From NCBI GenBank assembly GCA_032622095.1, contig CP136065.1, positions 51,643,949-51,707,948 of the forward strand: a DNA stretch of 64,000 bases. Direction: 5' to 3'. Under the pieces are notes generated by a model that was not told the DNA's origin, searched no databases, and saw only the letters and a list, made by a program, of their open reading frames with translations. This stretch comes from Siphonodentalium dalli. Taxonomy: Eukaryota > Mollusca > Scaphopoda > Gadilida > Siphonodentaliidae. The position numbers and the translations under genes were made by a program. Positions 46,002 to 57,450 of the stretch are shown here, piece after piece; position 1 is the first letter of the stretch; each line of letters opens with the position of its first letter.

Positions 46002-47297
46002 TTGAAGCTACTCTATGATGTGGGTGTGAATAATGATAAGAAGGATAAAGATTGTACGCTATCTGTATTTATTGATTTTTCCAAAGCTTTTGACACAATA
46101 AATCATGAAATTTTGCTAAATAAACTTGAGTCTTGTGGAATAAGAGGCAAAGCCAATGAGTGGTTTAGATATTATCTGACAAATAGATACCAATGTGTGG
46201 AACTGGAAGGTATGGTTTCTTCTAAACTTCCAATTACATGTGGAGTCCCCCAGGGATAAATTGCAGGTCCGATTCTTTTTTTGGTCTATGTTAATGATAT
46301 GCACAGATCTAATAACCTATCACTTTTATCCTTTGCTGATGACACAACTGTGTATTCTTCACATCACAACCTTGAGTATTTGTATGACTACTTCAACAAA
46401 GAGCTTGAAAAATTGAGTACTTGGTGTAAAGCAAACAAACTATCATTAAATACAAATAAGACTAAATATATGGTGATACAACCAATAAATGGCCCGTATT
46501 TAGTTGCACATAGAATGTTGAATATAAATAAACAGCCGATTGAAAGAATAGGATCCGATTGTCAAGAAAAATCTTTAAAAATTTTAGGTATTCACATAGA
46601 TGAACATCTGACATTTGAATACCATGTGAAAGCTGTTTGTGCGAAAATGTCCAATTCTCTTTATGCTATAAATCGAGTAAAAAAATTCCTTTCTTTCGAT
46701 TGGCTTAGAATGCTATATCTTACCTTAGTACATTCTCATATTCTTTATGGAATTGAGTTATGGGGAAATGCGAGTACTCAAAATCAAGTTATTGTACTAC
46801 AGAAAAAGGCAATTCGAGCTATTAATAAAAAACGCTACAATAGTCACACCGAACCATTATTTAAATTTAATAACATTTTGAAGCTGCAGGATGAGTATAT
46901 GCATCGGATATGTCTATTTATGCACGACTGGAAATATGTAAATGTTCCCAAATCATTTGTTAATAGTTTTAGAATATATAAAAATCCGAGTATGAGTACT
47001 AGGTCCTCAGGAAAAATACAGGAAACAAGGGCTGGCATTAAATTCACTGAAAAACTACCCCTCCATGTATTTCCAAAAATTTGGAACACTCTTGACGTTA
47101 CTCTACAGAATATCCAATCGAAGCCAGGCTTTAAGAACAAATTAACCAAATCTATTATTGACAATTATTCTTCGAATATTAAGTGCAAAAACAAGTTTTG
47201 TCCAGATTGTACTAAAAGGATACAATTCCCAATAAGGAAAGAAATTATAACTATAAAACGACCTTCTCTCATTAGTAAAATGAATTTTAAAAAATGA
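46002..47297 (+). pseudogene. LINE reverse transcriptase: palm, thumb and C-terminal domain, one stop
   Basis: 432 codons lie in one frame, interrupted only by TAA at 46257-46259. Visible motifs are FIDFSKAFDTINHEIL (block A with a catalytic Asp), GVPQG (block B) immediately before the stop, and LSFADDTTVYSS (block C, the catalytic FADD). The LSLNTNKTKYMVI block follows, then a Cys-rich C-terminus (KCKNKFCPDCTKR). The stop replaces the residue that is usually Ser in GVPQGS. This part is the best preserved in the window, so the insertion is comparatively young. Confidence 0.85.
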
Positions 47298-47792
47298 GAA
47301 GATGTGTCTGATGAATATATATGTAAATGCATGTATGTATGCGCTTATGTGTATATATGCATGTAGATATTTGTTTTTTTTCAATCTTCTGTGTTGTTGA
47401 GTGCCTATATTCAGTGCAAATATTAACTATTTGGTGCAAACTGATTAGAACATTGTCTAAATTGAACAGTTTTATCTCTGAACTTTATAGCTAAAGATTA
47501 ATTTTTTTTAATCAAATTGTAAACAACGCAGACACACACTCATTATTATTTCATTATTTCATTATATTATATGGTTTGAACACCACCCAGTATGTCAATT
47601 TTGCATAAATGCCAATTTTGTATAAATTTGTATATCTTCCATATTTTTCGTTTCCAAATGGTGGCGGCAGGAAGACGACCATATGGTCATGCCACCACCA
47701 TATGACATATTATTGTTTATTATTTAATTACATATGTGTAACACATTTTATAATGATATGCCATAATAAAATATTTACTTACTTACTTACAG

Positions 47793-49020
47793 TGCAGGCA
47801 CTTGGCAAATCGTGACATTTCGAGTTGGGACCTTCGCCTGCAGTGAGGTACATTATTAAGAAACAGATAACAAAGAAATATCTTTCCTGTGTTAATGTTT
47901 CGATTTTATAAGGCTCCCTGTCAAAACTTCAAAAAGTTCCCAGGTTTTGTACTGGTGGAATACGATCTCTACGGGCGTTAGCCATAGTAGAGATTCTTGG
48001 CATGACCTAGCTCCCACCCACAACTTGATTTCACAGTATGATGAGCCATAATTTACTAACTGTGGCAGGACGAAACAAGCATGTAAACATCCCGTCCAAT
48101 CTATATCTGGATAAGACTGAATAACACTTCGTATATGACAGACGGGTCGATCATTGTTTGGTTGACATTGTTTCTGGCGTCGTATCGGTTAGATAGCTGA
48201 TAAAATAAAAGCACCAACATTGAAAGCTCAAAACGTGTATTGAATCAAAATTGACCGCTCTTGAACATGCCTTTCCTCGTTAGTGGAACAAAGGACATAG
48301 ATTGGAGATTAAACTAGATCAATCGAAGCTCAGCGTCATGGTACTAAACGAAGAATATGTAAGCCTGGAAAGGCTATTATAGGTAAATGAATGGTTATCG
48401 GGCGGGCTAATAAACAATAGATAACCTTGTAGTATGAGATGTCGGTCGACTTGATCGTCGTGTAAGATTACCATCAATAGACCCTTATGGCAGTTGAATA
48501 TTTTTTCCACGCGAATCAAGTGCAATGTCAAAACGGCAATTACACTATCACACTCTGTAATCACTTGAATGCGGTTATGTGTCACGCCATGTTCTGGGTA
48601 ATTAAATATCCCGCTCGGTGTGCATTTTTTCAATGCTACCGAATTTCAACCAAAAAAAATGGAGCAAATTTCAATATAATTATATTATTTCTCCACGTTA
48701 GTACCATCTTTATCGATATAAATCGAGCGTAAAAGTACACCTCTACGAAATTTATATTCGAACACTAAAAATGTGTCGTTTTCTTTTTTCGGCGCCGCTT
48801 CCTTTATTGTTGGGTGGCGTTAACGGTGTTCGCACAATTCGGCATAAAAAACAAAGTAGATTTGAGGGTTTATTTGTGCTTCGAATCAGCACCGCACCGC
48901 ACCCGGAGTTGTAATGTTTTGACTGAAATAAATGCTCAGTTCTTCAAAATACCGGTTGTATATGTTGAATCGTGTGTTCAAGATTAACACAGTGGACTTT
49001 TCGTTAGGTTGGCAGAAATC
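47793..49020. other. Mostly featureless; one diverged repeat
   Basis: 47925-48020 (gttcccaggttttgtactgg, tagtagagattcttggcatg) resembles 23313-23400 inside element D. The remainder shows no frame or repeat that I can support. Confidence 0.45.
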
Positions 49021-50520
49021 ATACTATAAAACATATACTAGTAGTACAAGAATAGATAATTAATAGCAACTGAAGAACACGAAATTTACCAAGGATCCAC
49101 ATCGAAATATGTAAAGCAGCTTTGAAAGCCAGATTTTGCAGTGATAAGGTTTATATAATATTTGATGAATCGCGGATGAACCTTTATTAATGCGTCAAGC
49201 TGATGGTCGGGTGGCTGAGACAGAATGTCATCCTTCACCCAACTGACAGCCTCGCACCACAATTACTATTTCTTATCTTTGAGAGTTAACCGTTTCTTTT
49301 CAATCATTTAGTTAAATTTGGAAAGCTCAAAGATGTACCTCTCTTTCTGAGAGTCGAAACGTTTGAGTGACTTTGGCGATCTGTTTCGAAGCAACAGGCG
49401 TTTTTTCTGTTGGAACAATAGGATAAAGTTGCATATATTGTTTCGTAAGAAATGTCTCAACGGCAGAAGTTGTGTACACAACCTAAGCTTCAGGTTCAGA
49501 AATAGGAATATCAGTCGCCTCAACTTGTGGTGCGAGTGATATACATGCAGTTTAGTTCGACTCTGTATATGAGTGCAGGCATCAACACACTTGTTTGTAA
49601 ACACGATCAGAAGAATCAACTATATCACCAAGTCTCAACACAGCTCGGCTACTGTTCAATATCTTGTGAGGAGAAACCAACACTTTTGTCTGTGCAATAG
49701 TTGTTAACTGCAGCAGAGCATCATATTCTTTGAACACGCAATCAAGAGAGAGCCACTTATTGGCCCAGTCCTGATTGGTTTAAGATTTCAGTTGTCCAGC
49801 AATGCTTTGTAGCGTTTTATCAATGACAAATATGAAAGGTCTGTTCAGTTAGGCTAAAGCCCATAACCAAGTACTGAAGGAATAAAACAGCATCACAGGA
49901 ACTTGGGGAGTAGTCATTCTTACAAGCAATACCTTATTATTTTTATATGAGTTACCATACAAAAAGCCACCGTGCACTACCCTTCGCATTCTGGTTGGAC
50001 CACAGACTGGTTCATAGCTGAAGCGTTGACCAGTTTAGCCACTGCATAGAACAGCCTCCGTGTACCTCTCCACAGTGAGACAGACGTGAACAATACAGGA
50101 TTCTACACTCAACAATCATCAGGACGAAAACAGACAGGAGACAACAGAAACATCATACGTTAAAACAGAAAATAACACTTCAAACATCAGACGAGCAATA
50201 CAACATAACACAAATTGAATAGGAAACAACGTGGAGACATGACTAGCCAATTGATTGAGCCGATTCAACTTTACCACCCGTCTTGGAGATGTAGGACCAT
50301 ATCCGCAGGTCGATGCCTCACGTGATATGACCGCCCTAGTACTTCCAGGATTCGTACACCACGTGTCACGGTATGCACCCCACGGCAAACATCCGCAAGT
50401 CGATGCCGCACATGAAACGACCGCCCTAGTACCTCCAGGACTCGTACACTACACCTCACGGGATGCACCCCGTGGCAAACAGGGTGCCATATTAGGGGAT
50501 TTGGAAGGGTGGATAAGATG
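49021..50520 (-). mobile_element. ORF1-only LINE family, copy 3 (zinc-knuckle region deleted)
   Basis: From low to high coordinate: the 3' untranslated block (agtacaagaatagataatta), the ORF1 C-terminal coding part (LKRFDSQKERYIFELSKF at about 49310-49370), a jump near 49606 from aaacacgatcagaa directly into the N-terminal part (ctcaacacagctcgg), and then the 5' leader. Compared with copy 2, roughly 500 bp carrying the knuckles are missing. The leader contains a 90-bp tandem pair (50303 and 50393). The shared 3' tail itself is not visible at the low-coordinate end. Confidence 0.65.
50303..50490. repeat. 90-bp tandem pair in the LINE 5' leader
   Basis: ccgcaggtcgatgcctcacg at 50303 returns as ccgcaagtcgatgccgcaca at 50393. 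Both units include accgccctagtac(t/c)(t/c)ccagga and gtacac(c/t)ac. Similar ctagtacccccagg blocks are found in the leader of copy 2. Tandem promoter-like monomers in 5' leaders are known for LINEs, but promoter function here is inference. Confidence 0.8.
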
Positions 50521-50659
50521 GGTTTGACAAATACACCAAATATTGATATACGGGCCTCAGAAATCGACTAACACAGAACGCTCTTTTTTTGTTCCATGCT
50601 GTGCACATGACTGTTTTTTTTGTTTGGGACACAAACATCTTGTTCAACGTTGTATCTTA

Positions 50660-51060
50660 TTATGACTTATATGCGTCCTTCTGGGACATGTAATGTTCGT
50701 ATAGGTAATTCCAAGTATTTATCGACCTATTTCGATACCGGGAAAATTCAAAAGCGAATATGGCTTTATTGTACTAAATTTACCTTGCCTGCGCAATTGA
50801 AAGGTCAGACATGCTACGGTACATATACAAATGTTGTTTCACAATCTTATGGCGAAAATTCTTGTAGGAAAGTGCATTTTCTCTCAGGTAACTAGTTCCA
50901 GAAAACATAACCCAGTTTATCCGGGGGTGGGGTGTCTTCAATGCGTCCTTCTGTGATCTATTATGTTCATAGAAAGTAGATCAGGTATTTATCGACCTAG
51001 TTCGAAACCGGGAAAACTTCAAAAGCTAATATTATTACTAGCAGATGGATTTTGGATCGC
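50660..51060. repeat. ~272-bp tandem pair, partial
   Basis: atgcgtccttctgggacatg near 50669 returns as atgcgtccttctgtgatcta near 50941. Both continue with tatttatcgacctaNttcga and ccgggaaaa(t/c)ttcaaaag. The 91-codon frame at 50620-50895 is not conserved between the units. Confidence 0.75.
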
Positions 51061-51639
51061 AAACCGCCATGAGATTTTAAAAACAAAATTATGACTACTA
51101 AAATGAATATAAATGATCAATATTAAAACTGAACCAACTATATCAAGAGAAAGGGGACCACAGTTTCAACATTTACTCATTAATTGTTCTTTTATAGCAT
51201 ATCATGGGGTGTGTATGACATCTGACGAGTAAAACAATTCTTTACACAGAAAATAAGCATATAAAGTATTTAGAGGAAAGAGAATTGTTTTGTAAGCAGA
51301 AACAAATTAGTCTTGGTATCATATATATATATATATACCAATCGTTAACACACATTCAGAAAAAAATAAATTGGACGCATTCCAATATATTAATAGTTAT
51401 GCACTGGAGAAAGTTGTTTTGGAATCCCCTGGTATTATACACTTATATCATCATTCACAAACATCGGATGTATTGAGAGTATTCTATGATGGATTATATT
51501 CCAACAGAAAGTAGGCTTTTTAGATCTCAACACACTGTATCTTCTTCTGTAATGTGATAAATGGAGATTACTAATCATCTTAGTACGTATAGTCTCCATT
51601 GTCTGCTTGTCCTTGTTAAATATTCATCCAAAACATGCA

Positions 51640-52730
51640 TCTTCTCTAATTCATTTATACCTGGTTGCATGTTGCCCCTCACAGAATGTCCAACGTATGG
51701 AATTAATAACATTTTCGAAAGAATGGAATCAATATCATATGTTCTGCGTACTCTTGAAATATTTCAATTCGATTGGCTCAAGTAACAGACAACAATTTAG
51801 GCCTGCGTGAAGTACTTGGACTCTCTGGAGCGTTTACAGGTAACTTCCCATGTCATTATTGTACGCTCATATCGCACATAAATACATGCCATGAATCTTG
51901 CAGAAACGCTGAGAAGAAATGAAAAAGTTTTTGATGACTCAAGATCTGACAACAGATCATATGACATTAACTGACAGCAAATTTAGATCTCACCTCAATG
52001 ACCTTGCCTATTCCTGTGTTAAAAAGAACTCGGTACTCGGTATAATGCATGATATTTTGGAAGGGTTGGTCCTCTCGAAATCAAACTTATTGATCAAGGT
52101 GTTTCCTCCTTTGGTGAGATTGATGGCACAATTAAATAATTTGATTATGCTTTTTGGACCCTCACGATAAGCCAATTGAAATCAAAGCAGCAACACTACA
52201 ATATCCAGATGATGCGTCCGGGCAGAAGACAATACAATCATTTTTCTTGTGATATATTCCGTTAATCATTGGTCATTTAGTAGACCGAGACAATGCATTG
52301 TGGGAACATCTTCTGATTTGAGTTTAAATATTTGCTACCAAGATTACACAACCAGTGCTCATATTTATCCAGGAAATAGTCAGGGAACGCGTTTAAACAC
52401 CACCACATAATCCACTATCCATACATTAGACAGATTGGGCAACTGAATAATTTTTGGGCAATGAGATTTGAAGCCAAGCATAAATTCTTCAAATATGCAG
52501 ATGTTCGTCACAATTTCAATGACATTCCTGAAACATCCACAAGACAACAACTCCGATTGTCCATGAGCTTCAAGATATATTTCCAAGAACAGATTAGAAG
52601 TAAAGCCTGGATCGCTGGATGCTCCCGACAGCTTGGAAGTTGGAGACCACCTCATGCAATATCTTCCCGATGTCGATCCTTCATAACTAGTTTTACTGTA
52701 ACTGGGTTAGTTTTAATGGTATGAAATATT
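51640..52730 (+). pseudogene. Decayed TNP2/CACTA-like transposon protein
   Basis: Fragments in several frames follow the order of a transposon protein family widespread in animals: YGINNIFERME, then GLREVLGLSGAF with NFPCHYCTL (a Cys pair), then IMHDILEGLV, then FDYAFWTLT, then a stretch of the IHYP...QIGQLNNFW type, and finally MRFEAKHKFFKYADVRHNF (in the open frame 52461-52724). The MHD-LEG and MRFEAKH landmarks make the family match fairly sure, although the exact superfamily (CACTA/TNP2-like) is inference. At least four frameshifts or stops separate the pieces. It is flanked on both sides by ORF1-only LINE copies. Confidence 0.6.
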
Positions 52731-52826
52731 GTCAACACTGGTGTATGTGCAATTATTGTTAACTGCAGCAGGGCATCAGATTGAACTTTCTTTGAACATT
52801 CAATCAAGAGAGAGCCATGTACTGGT
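52731..52826 (-). mobile_element. ORF1-only LINE family, short fragment
   Basis: caacactggtgtatgtgcaa, gttaactgcagcagggcatc and caatcaagagagagccatg match copy 3 at 49678-49765 (ORF1 N-terminal part). It abuts the 3' end of copy 4 head-to-tail. Confidence 0.6.
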
Positions 52827-53970
52827 TGATTGATTGTGGTTTAACGCTGTTTTAGCAACAAATCCATATCACGACGAGAAGAAACCGATTATCAAAATTG
52901 AGTGAAGCAACTGTGATTAGAAATGACAGTAAATTAGACTAAAACGAAACAAAATATATACAAATAAAAACACCCAAATCAGAGCGTGAATGCTCGATTG
53001 GGGCCAGAACCATTAAGAAACTTACCATTGTGCAAACACACAAACCAGAATATCAAAACGGATAATAATACTGCTTTGGAAACAGCAAACAAAACCTACG
53101 TGAAATAATTTCATCAAATATAAATAATGTATTGGCAAGGACTTTGGCATATAAAACTATTGAAGTAGCTGACAATCTCGCCTCTGGGTTGAATGATAAG
53201 ATATTTATTATATCTGATTAATCTGGAGTCAGTCTTATTAATTCGCCATGTTGATAGTCGGTGGCTGACCCAGTAGGCGATCGCTCGCCCAAAAGCCAGT
53301 CTCATTCCAATATGCATGGGTATCCCCATCCAAAGATGACCCTTTCTCTCGAAACATCGTGTCAAACTTCTTTGAAAACTCAAAGCTCAACCTCTGCTTC
53401 TGAGAGTCTAAAGACTTGACAGACTTTGGATATTGTTGTTTTGAAATAATCGGATCAACTTCCTTAGTTGGTTTCGGTGCAAATGTAAAAACTGCAGTAT
53501 GTGTATCCATTGCCCGTGAGACAGGTTCTGGAACACTAGTAATATCATTCTCTTGAACTTGTGTTGCTATTGATATACTGACGAGTTTTGTTTGACTTTC
53601 TGAGTGCTGGCATCAACATACTTTTTCCCAGAAGCGGCAGCCGAGTATGTGTCTTGAGAAATTGATGGTCTGGCACCAACTAATTTCTGAGCATCCATAT
53701 ATGATAAATGTTTCTCAGCCTTACATCTTTGTATCTTGAATTCATAGTCCCGTATGGGACATGAATGAACAGCATAGTTCGAATTTGTTTTAGGATTTGT
53801 TCAATCCTTATGATCATGACCAGAAACAGGACAGCATGCACAAATGGTATCTTTACTTTTACAATGTTCGTGGCCATGGCCATAGCCCTGGCATTTAAAA
53901 CATCGTAATGGATTTGGAACATCTAGTTATATCTACCTTCATGTGCCCACAATTTCGGTGGATGTTCGCG
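52827..53970 (-). mobile_element. ORF1-only LINE family, copy 4 (5'-truncated in ORF1)
   Basis: It begins with the shared tail (ttgattgattgtggtttaac), then the common block gtgaagcaactgtgattag, the ORF1 C-terminus (53238-53510, ...VKSLDSQKQRLSFEFSKKF), the Ser/Thr region and the knuckle region (about 53700-53910: tcatagtcccgtatgggaca, tatggtatctttactttta). It ends at about 53970 within the N-terminal half. The frame is broken by several shifts. Confidence 0.7.
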
Positions 53971-54523
53971 GGACAAGCAAGCAATCATAAACCAGTTAAT
54001 TCAGGGCCTATAAGAGTAGGGCAAAATTTGGTTGAAATCGTTTCATATGCCTAATGTGAAAATTCCATATTAATACATGCATATGTTTATTCCTAAAGCA
54101 TAGATTTCTGCCACCTTCTAAAGAATATTTCGAATATACATTGAGTGTACTAACTACATACGACTTCACAGGATCCCAAAGCAAAGAAATTCAAATCCAA
54201 CACCTCACCACCTTCAAGTGGTAAAGATGAGATTGATCTAACATTTGATAAAGAATGTCAGACCATGAGCACGGGGGTATATTTCCACTTGAGTTATGCC
54301 CAGACTATTGACGGCCACAAAGGAAAGAACCTAATATGATAGAAGATACCACACAACAGTTGTTAAATTTCTGTCAATATGTATTCCCTAATGGCGATAT
54401 GCAACTGAACTGAATGTGTTCCTTGATATAGAGCATTGTTATAAGGGTTGATACCGATGGGTAAATCCATGACAGATATTTCTTCATATACTATCGGCAT
54501 ATACCATATCATTGCGACAAACC
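53971..54523. other. No recognisable feature
   Basis: Unique-looking sequence between a LINE remnant and a family-B MITE. Confidence 0.4.
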
Positions 54524-55026
54524 TTAAAGGCACGTGTGGCCTTAATTGTCGAAAATATTCCTATTTTTTCCAAACACCGTAAACAGAAAAACAGTAAAAC
54601 GCACACAGTTCCGTTCATATATACCATGACCATCGCGTAAACAGCATGTTATCATAAAGACCTACTATATTTTACATAAGCAAGAGCCTGATTGTGTTAC
54701 AGAAGACAGCACAATGCTACTGGCTAATCACACACAAATGGCATAAACGCTCTTTATTAGTTCCATATCAGGTATTCACCAACAAAGAACGCTCTTTATG
54801 TTTACCATCATAATATAAACAAACACCAGAAAAGTAACTTTTTTACGCCTTTGTTTACATAACAATGGTCAAACATATGACCATAACATACTGTTTATGC
54901 GATATTTCTTATTTGTATACGGACAAAGTCTATCTACATTTTGATGTTCTTTCTGTTTGTGGCGGTTTTTGACGGGTGGAGATATTTTCACAGGATACCC
55001 ACCGCCAAGGCCAACCGTGTCTTTAA
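54524..55026. mobile_element. MITE family B, copy 5 (inverted)
   Basis: TTAAaggcacgtgtggcctt at the left and gccaaccgtgtctTTAA at the right. It is almost identical in length and order to copy 2. The right flank continues directly as repeat G. The repeat-G copy at 25.48 kb shows a cTTAAagtgatg at the corresponding point, as expected of an empty TTAA site. Confidence 0.87.
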
Positions 55027-55390
55027 CGTGATGTGAAAAACTCCGGTAGGGTGATCAAATAGAAATGGAGAATATCTTGCTCAAAGTAGTTATTTTTACA
55101 ATTATCATATCCAAATTGACAACATACAGTCATTCTTATATATTAATTAAATGCAGTGACTTTTAGTGGTGAAATCCTTTTCGTTAGTTTACCACAAAAA
55201 GTTGCGTCCCGAATCGAGAAGTAATTATTTACAATTGAGCGTAGTTCTGACTATTCTATGGAGTGGCACGGTTGATTTGCTTGAAATTTTCGGCGATGTT
55301 AGTAGAATCCTACATTCCTCCAGTTGTCACATCTCCTGAATACTAACTGATCAGTTCCACGCACCCGAAGCAGTCCATAATATGTCTTTA
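55027..55390. repeat. Dispersed repeat G, copy 2
   Basis: Collinear with 25484-25860 (ctccggtagggtgatcaaat, gttgcgtcccgaatcgagaa, cctccagttgtcac, cataatatgtctttaa). No coding frame is kept in either copy. Confidence 0.8.
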
Positions 55391-55588
55391 ATTGGCATTT
55401 ACAAGTTCAGTTTGATCATCATTAGAATGGTGACCGAATAGGAGTCCCATTTTTCTCAGGATTTGTTTTTAGAGAAAAAGCATGGTACTTTCAAAATGTA
55501 GGCATGCAAGATCATTGTTTCTATAATTCTGTATAAAGAGTTGTCTATGAGACATGAATTTGCCTTATTAGAATATTTATATCGTAAA

Positions 55589-57450
55589 TTGATTGAGGGT
55601 TAAACGTCGTTTTAGCCCTTGTGCCACATCACGACCAAGAACAGAATCATGTATCAATAAAATATCGTAGCGAAGCAACCGTGTAGATAAACCAGACAGT
55701 GGATTAGATTAAAACAATGAGTTATGTACACAAGCACACAAGAGGAAATGTTTCCGCTTGGAGTCAGGAATAAAGATTCAAGAACTGACTAAGTGTACAA
55801 GAATAATCTAAAACGCATAATTAATACAGAATTAATGTGTGAAACTTTATCAATGTGTCAAGTTGAATGTTCGGTGTGTGAGACTGAATGTCATTTTCAC
55901 CCAACCCCTCAATCAACGAAAACTGTTTGGTGCCAGTTTCTCATCAACCATCTTGTCATGACATCTCAAATATGAACATCTCTTTCTGTGAGTTTCCGAG
56001 ACAAAACCTTTGAGATTTTGTCGATATTTTGTTCTGAATCAACCGGCGCAATATGAATAGAATGTGTTTCATTAACGTGTTCGTCGTGGGTGGAATGTTT
56101 AGGATCAACTGTCGCAACTTTGGCAGATGTTTCCACGACCTGTGGCAGCTTCTAGAACCGGAGTGATATCGGTCGCGTCAATTTGTGTTGCTTGCTATAT
56201 ACAAATATTGTTGGTCTGGCTGTTGTATGTGTTGATTGCTAGCATCGCCACAATGTTTGGTAAAAACGACCGCAGATTATTTGACTGGTTGAATAGAATA
56301 GAACTATTTGCTTTGCATCGAAATAGGATAGATGTTTCTCAGCTTCATACCGTTGAATTTTGAATTCTGTTCCTCATATGATTCATTACATCATGTGACC
56401 CTTGACAATTTGAATGTTGTTTGGGTTTTGTGCAATCCTTATGATCATGTCAAGAAACAGAACAGCGTGTACATATGGTTTTATTGTCTTACAATGTTCC
56501 TGGCCATGACCATATCCCTGACATTTAAAACATCGTTATGGATTTAGAACTTAAGTACTTAAATCTACCTTCATGTATCCAATCTTCAATGTTGGTGTAT
56601 GTTCGTACAGCTTGTTGGTTATAGCAGATAACTATTCAAAGAAACTTTTTATCCATCAACTTGAGAATCTACGTGCAACTGTAACTCCCTGTGGTGCCAA
56701 CTCGGCCTATATTATTTCTCACACAGAAGAATAGGCTACATTGCGAGTTCTCAACACAGTTCTGCTACTATTCAATGGCATGTGAGGAGTAATAAACACT
56801 GGTCTTTGTGCAATATATGTTAATTGCAGAAGAACGTCAGATTGCATTCTCTTGAATGTTCAATCAAAAGAGACACTTAGGCTCAGTCCTGATTGGTTTG
56901 ACAGATTTCAATTGTTCTGTTTTGTAGCATTTTATCAAATACAAATACAGATGATATCTTGACATTCGGGTCAGAGCCAAGAATCAGGCACTGAGGATAA
57001 ACAACGCCAGTGGAACTTAGCGAGTTGTCATTCTTATGATAAATACATTTTTGTTTGTTTTGAGTTGACACAGGAAAAGCAAATGATCGACAACTAGCCC
57101 AGCAGCCGCCTCGGACTACCCTTCGAAGTATGGTCGGGCCAAAGACTGGTAGCAGTTTCCTGGTACCTCCCCACAATGAGACAGGCGTGAACAATACATG
57201 ATTCAGAAATCATCAGGACGAAAACAAGAGATAGGAGAGAACAGAAACATACGTAATCAAAACATCGAAAACAATACTTCAAACATCAGACGAACAAATA
57301 CAACAGAAAACAAACATTGAACCCGAAGCACTGTGAAGAGGCGTGACCACCCGCCTGGAAGAGATGTAGGACCAAAGTGGACCATGAGCTAAGCCATACC
57401 CGCATGTCTGCCTCACGTGGTACGGTCGCCTGGCTCCCACGACGCTATAT
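55589..57450 (-). mobile_element. ORF1-only LINE family, copy 5 (full layout)
   Basis: The tail attgagggttaaacgtcgtt at 55589 is followed by gtagcgaagcaaccgtgtag, the 3' untranslated part, the ORF1 C-terminal region (about 55900-56100), the knuckle region (about 56390-56560) and the N-terminal region (about 56590-56880: gagttctcaacacagttctgc). The 5' leader runs to about 57450 (caactagcccagcagccgcc, cctcacgtggtacggtcgcc). Every part of the family is present in order, but ORF1 is full of frameshifts. ORF1 C-terminus to tail is about 360 bp, with no room for an RT. Confidence 0.72.

Larger units (their letters stand above)
44116..47792 (+). mobile_element. Non-LTR retrotransposon (CR1/L2/Daphne-like) with EN and RT, inactive
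   Basis: It holds one coding region with APE endonuclease then reverse transcriptase, a 3' untranslated part (47298-47775) and a short tandem tail tttacttacttacttac at 47776-47792. Single-ORF layout and a microsatellite-like 3' end without poly(A) suggest the Jockey superfamily's CR1-type branch; the clade is not certain. No zinc-knuckle ORF1 lies upstream. It carries at least one frameshift in EN, one stop between EN and RT, frameshifts in the linker and before the RT fingers, and one stop in the RT. The 43742-44143 frame just upstream is probably leader sequence. Confidence 0.88.

Noticed and set aside
46844-47164. 106-codon minus frame
   Set aside because: Antisense shadow of the LINE reverse transcriptase C-terminal region.
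48319-48633. 104-codon minus frame
   Set aside because: No domain, no repeat relation and no supporting splice or start context; treated as chance.
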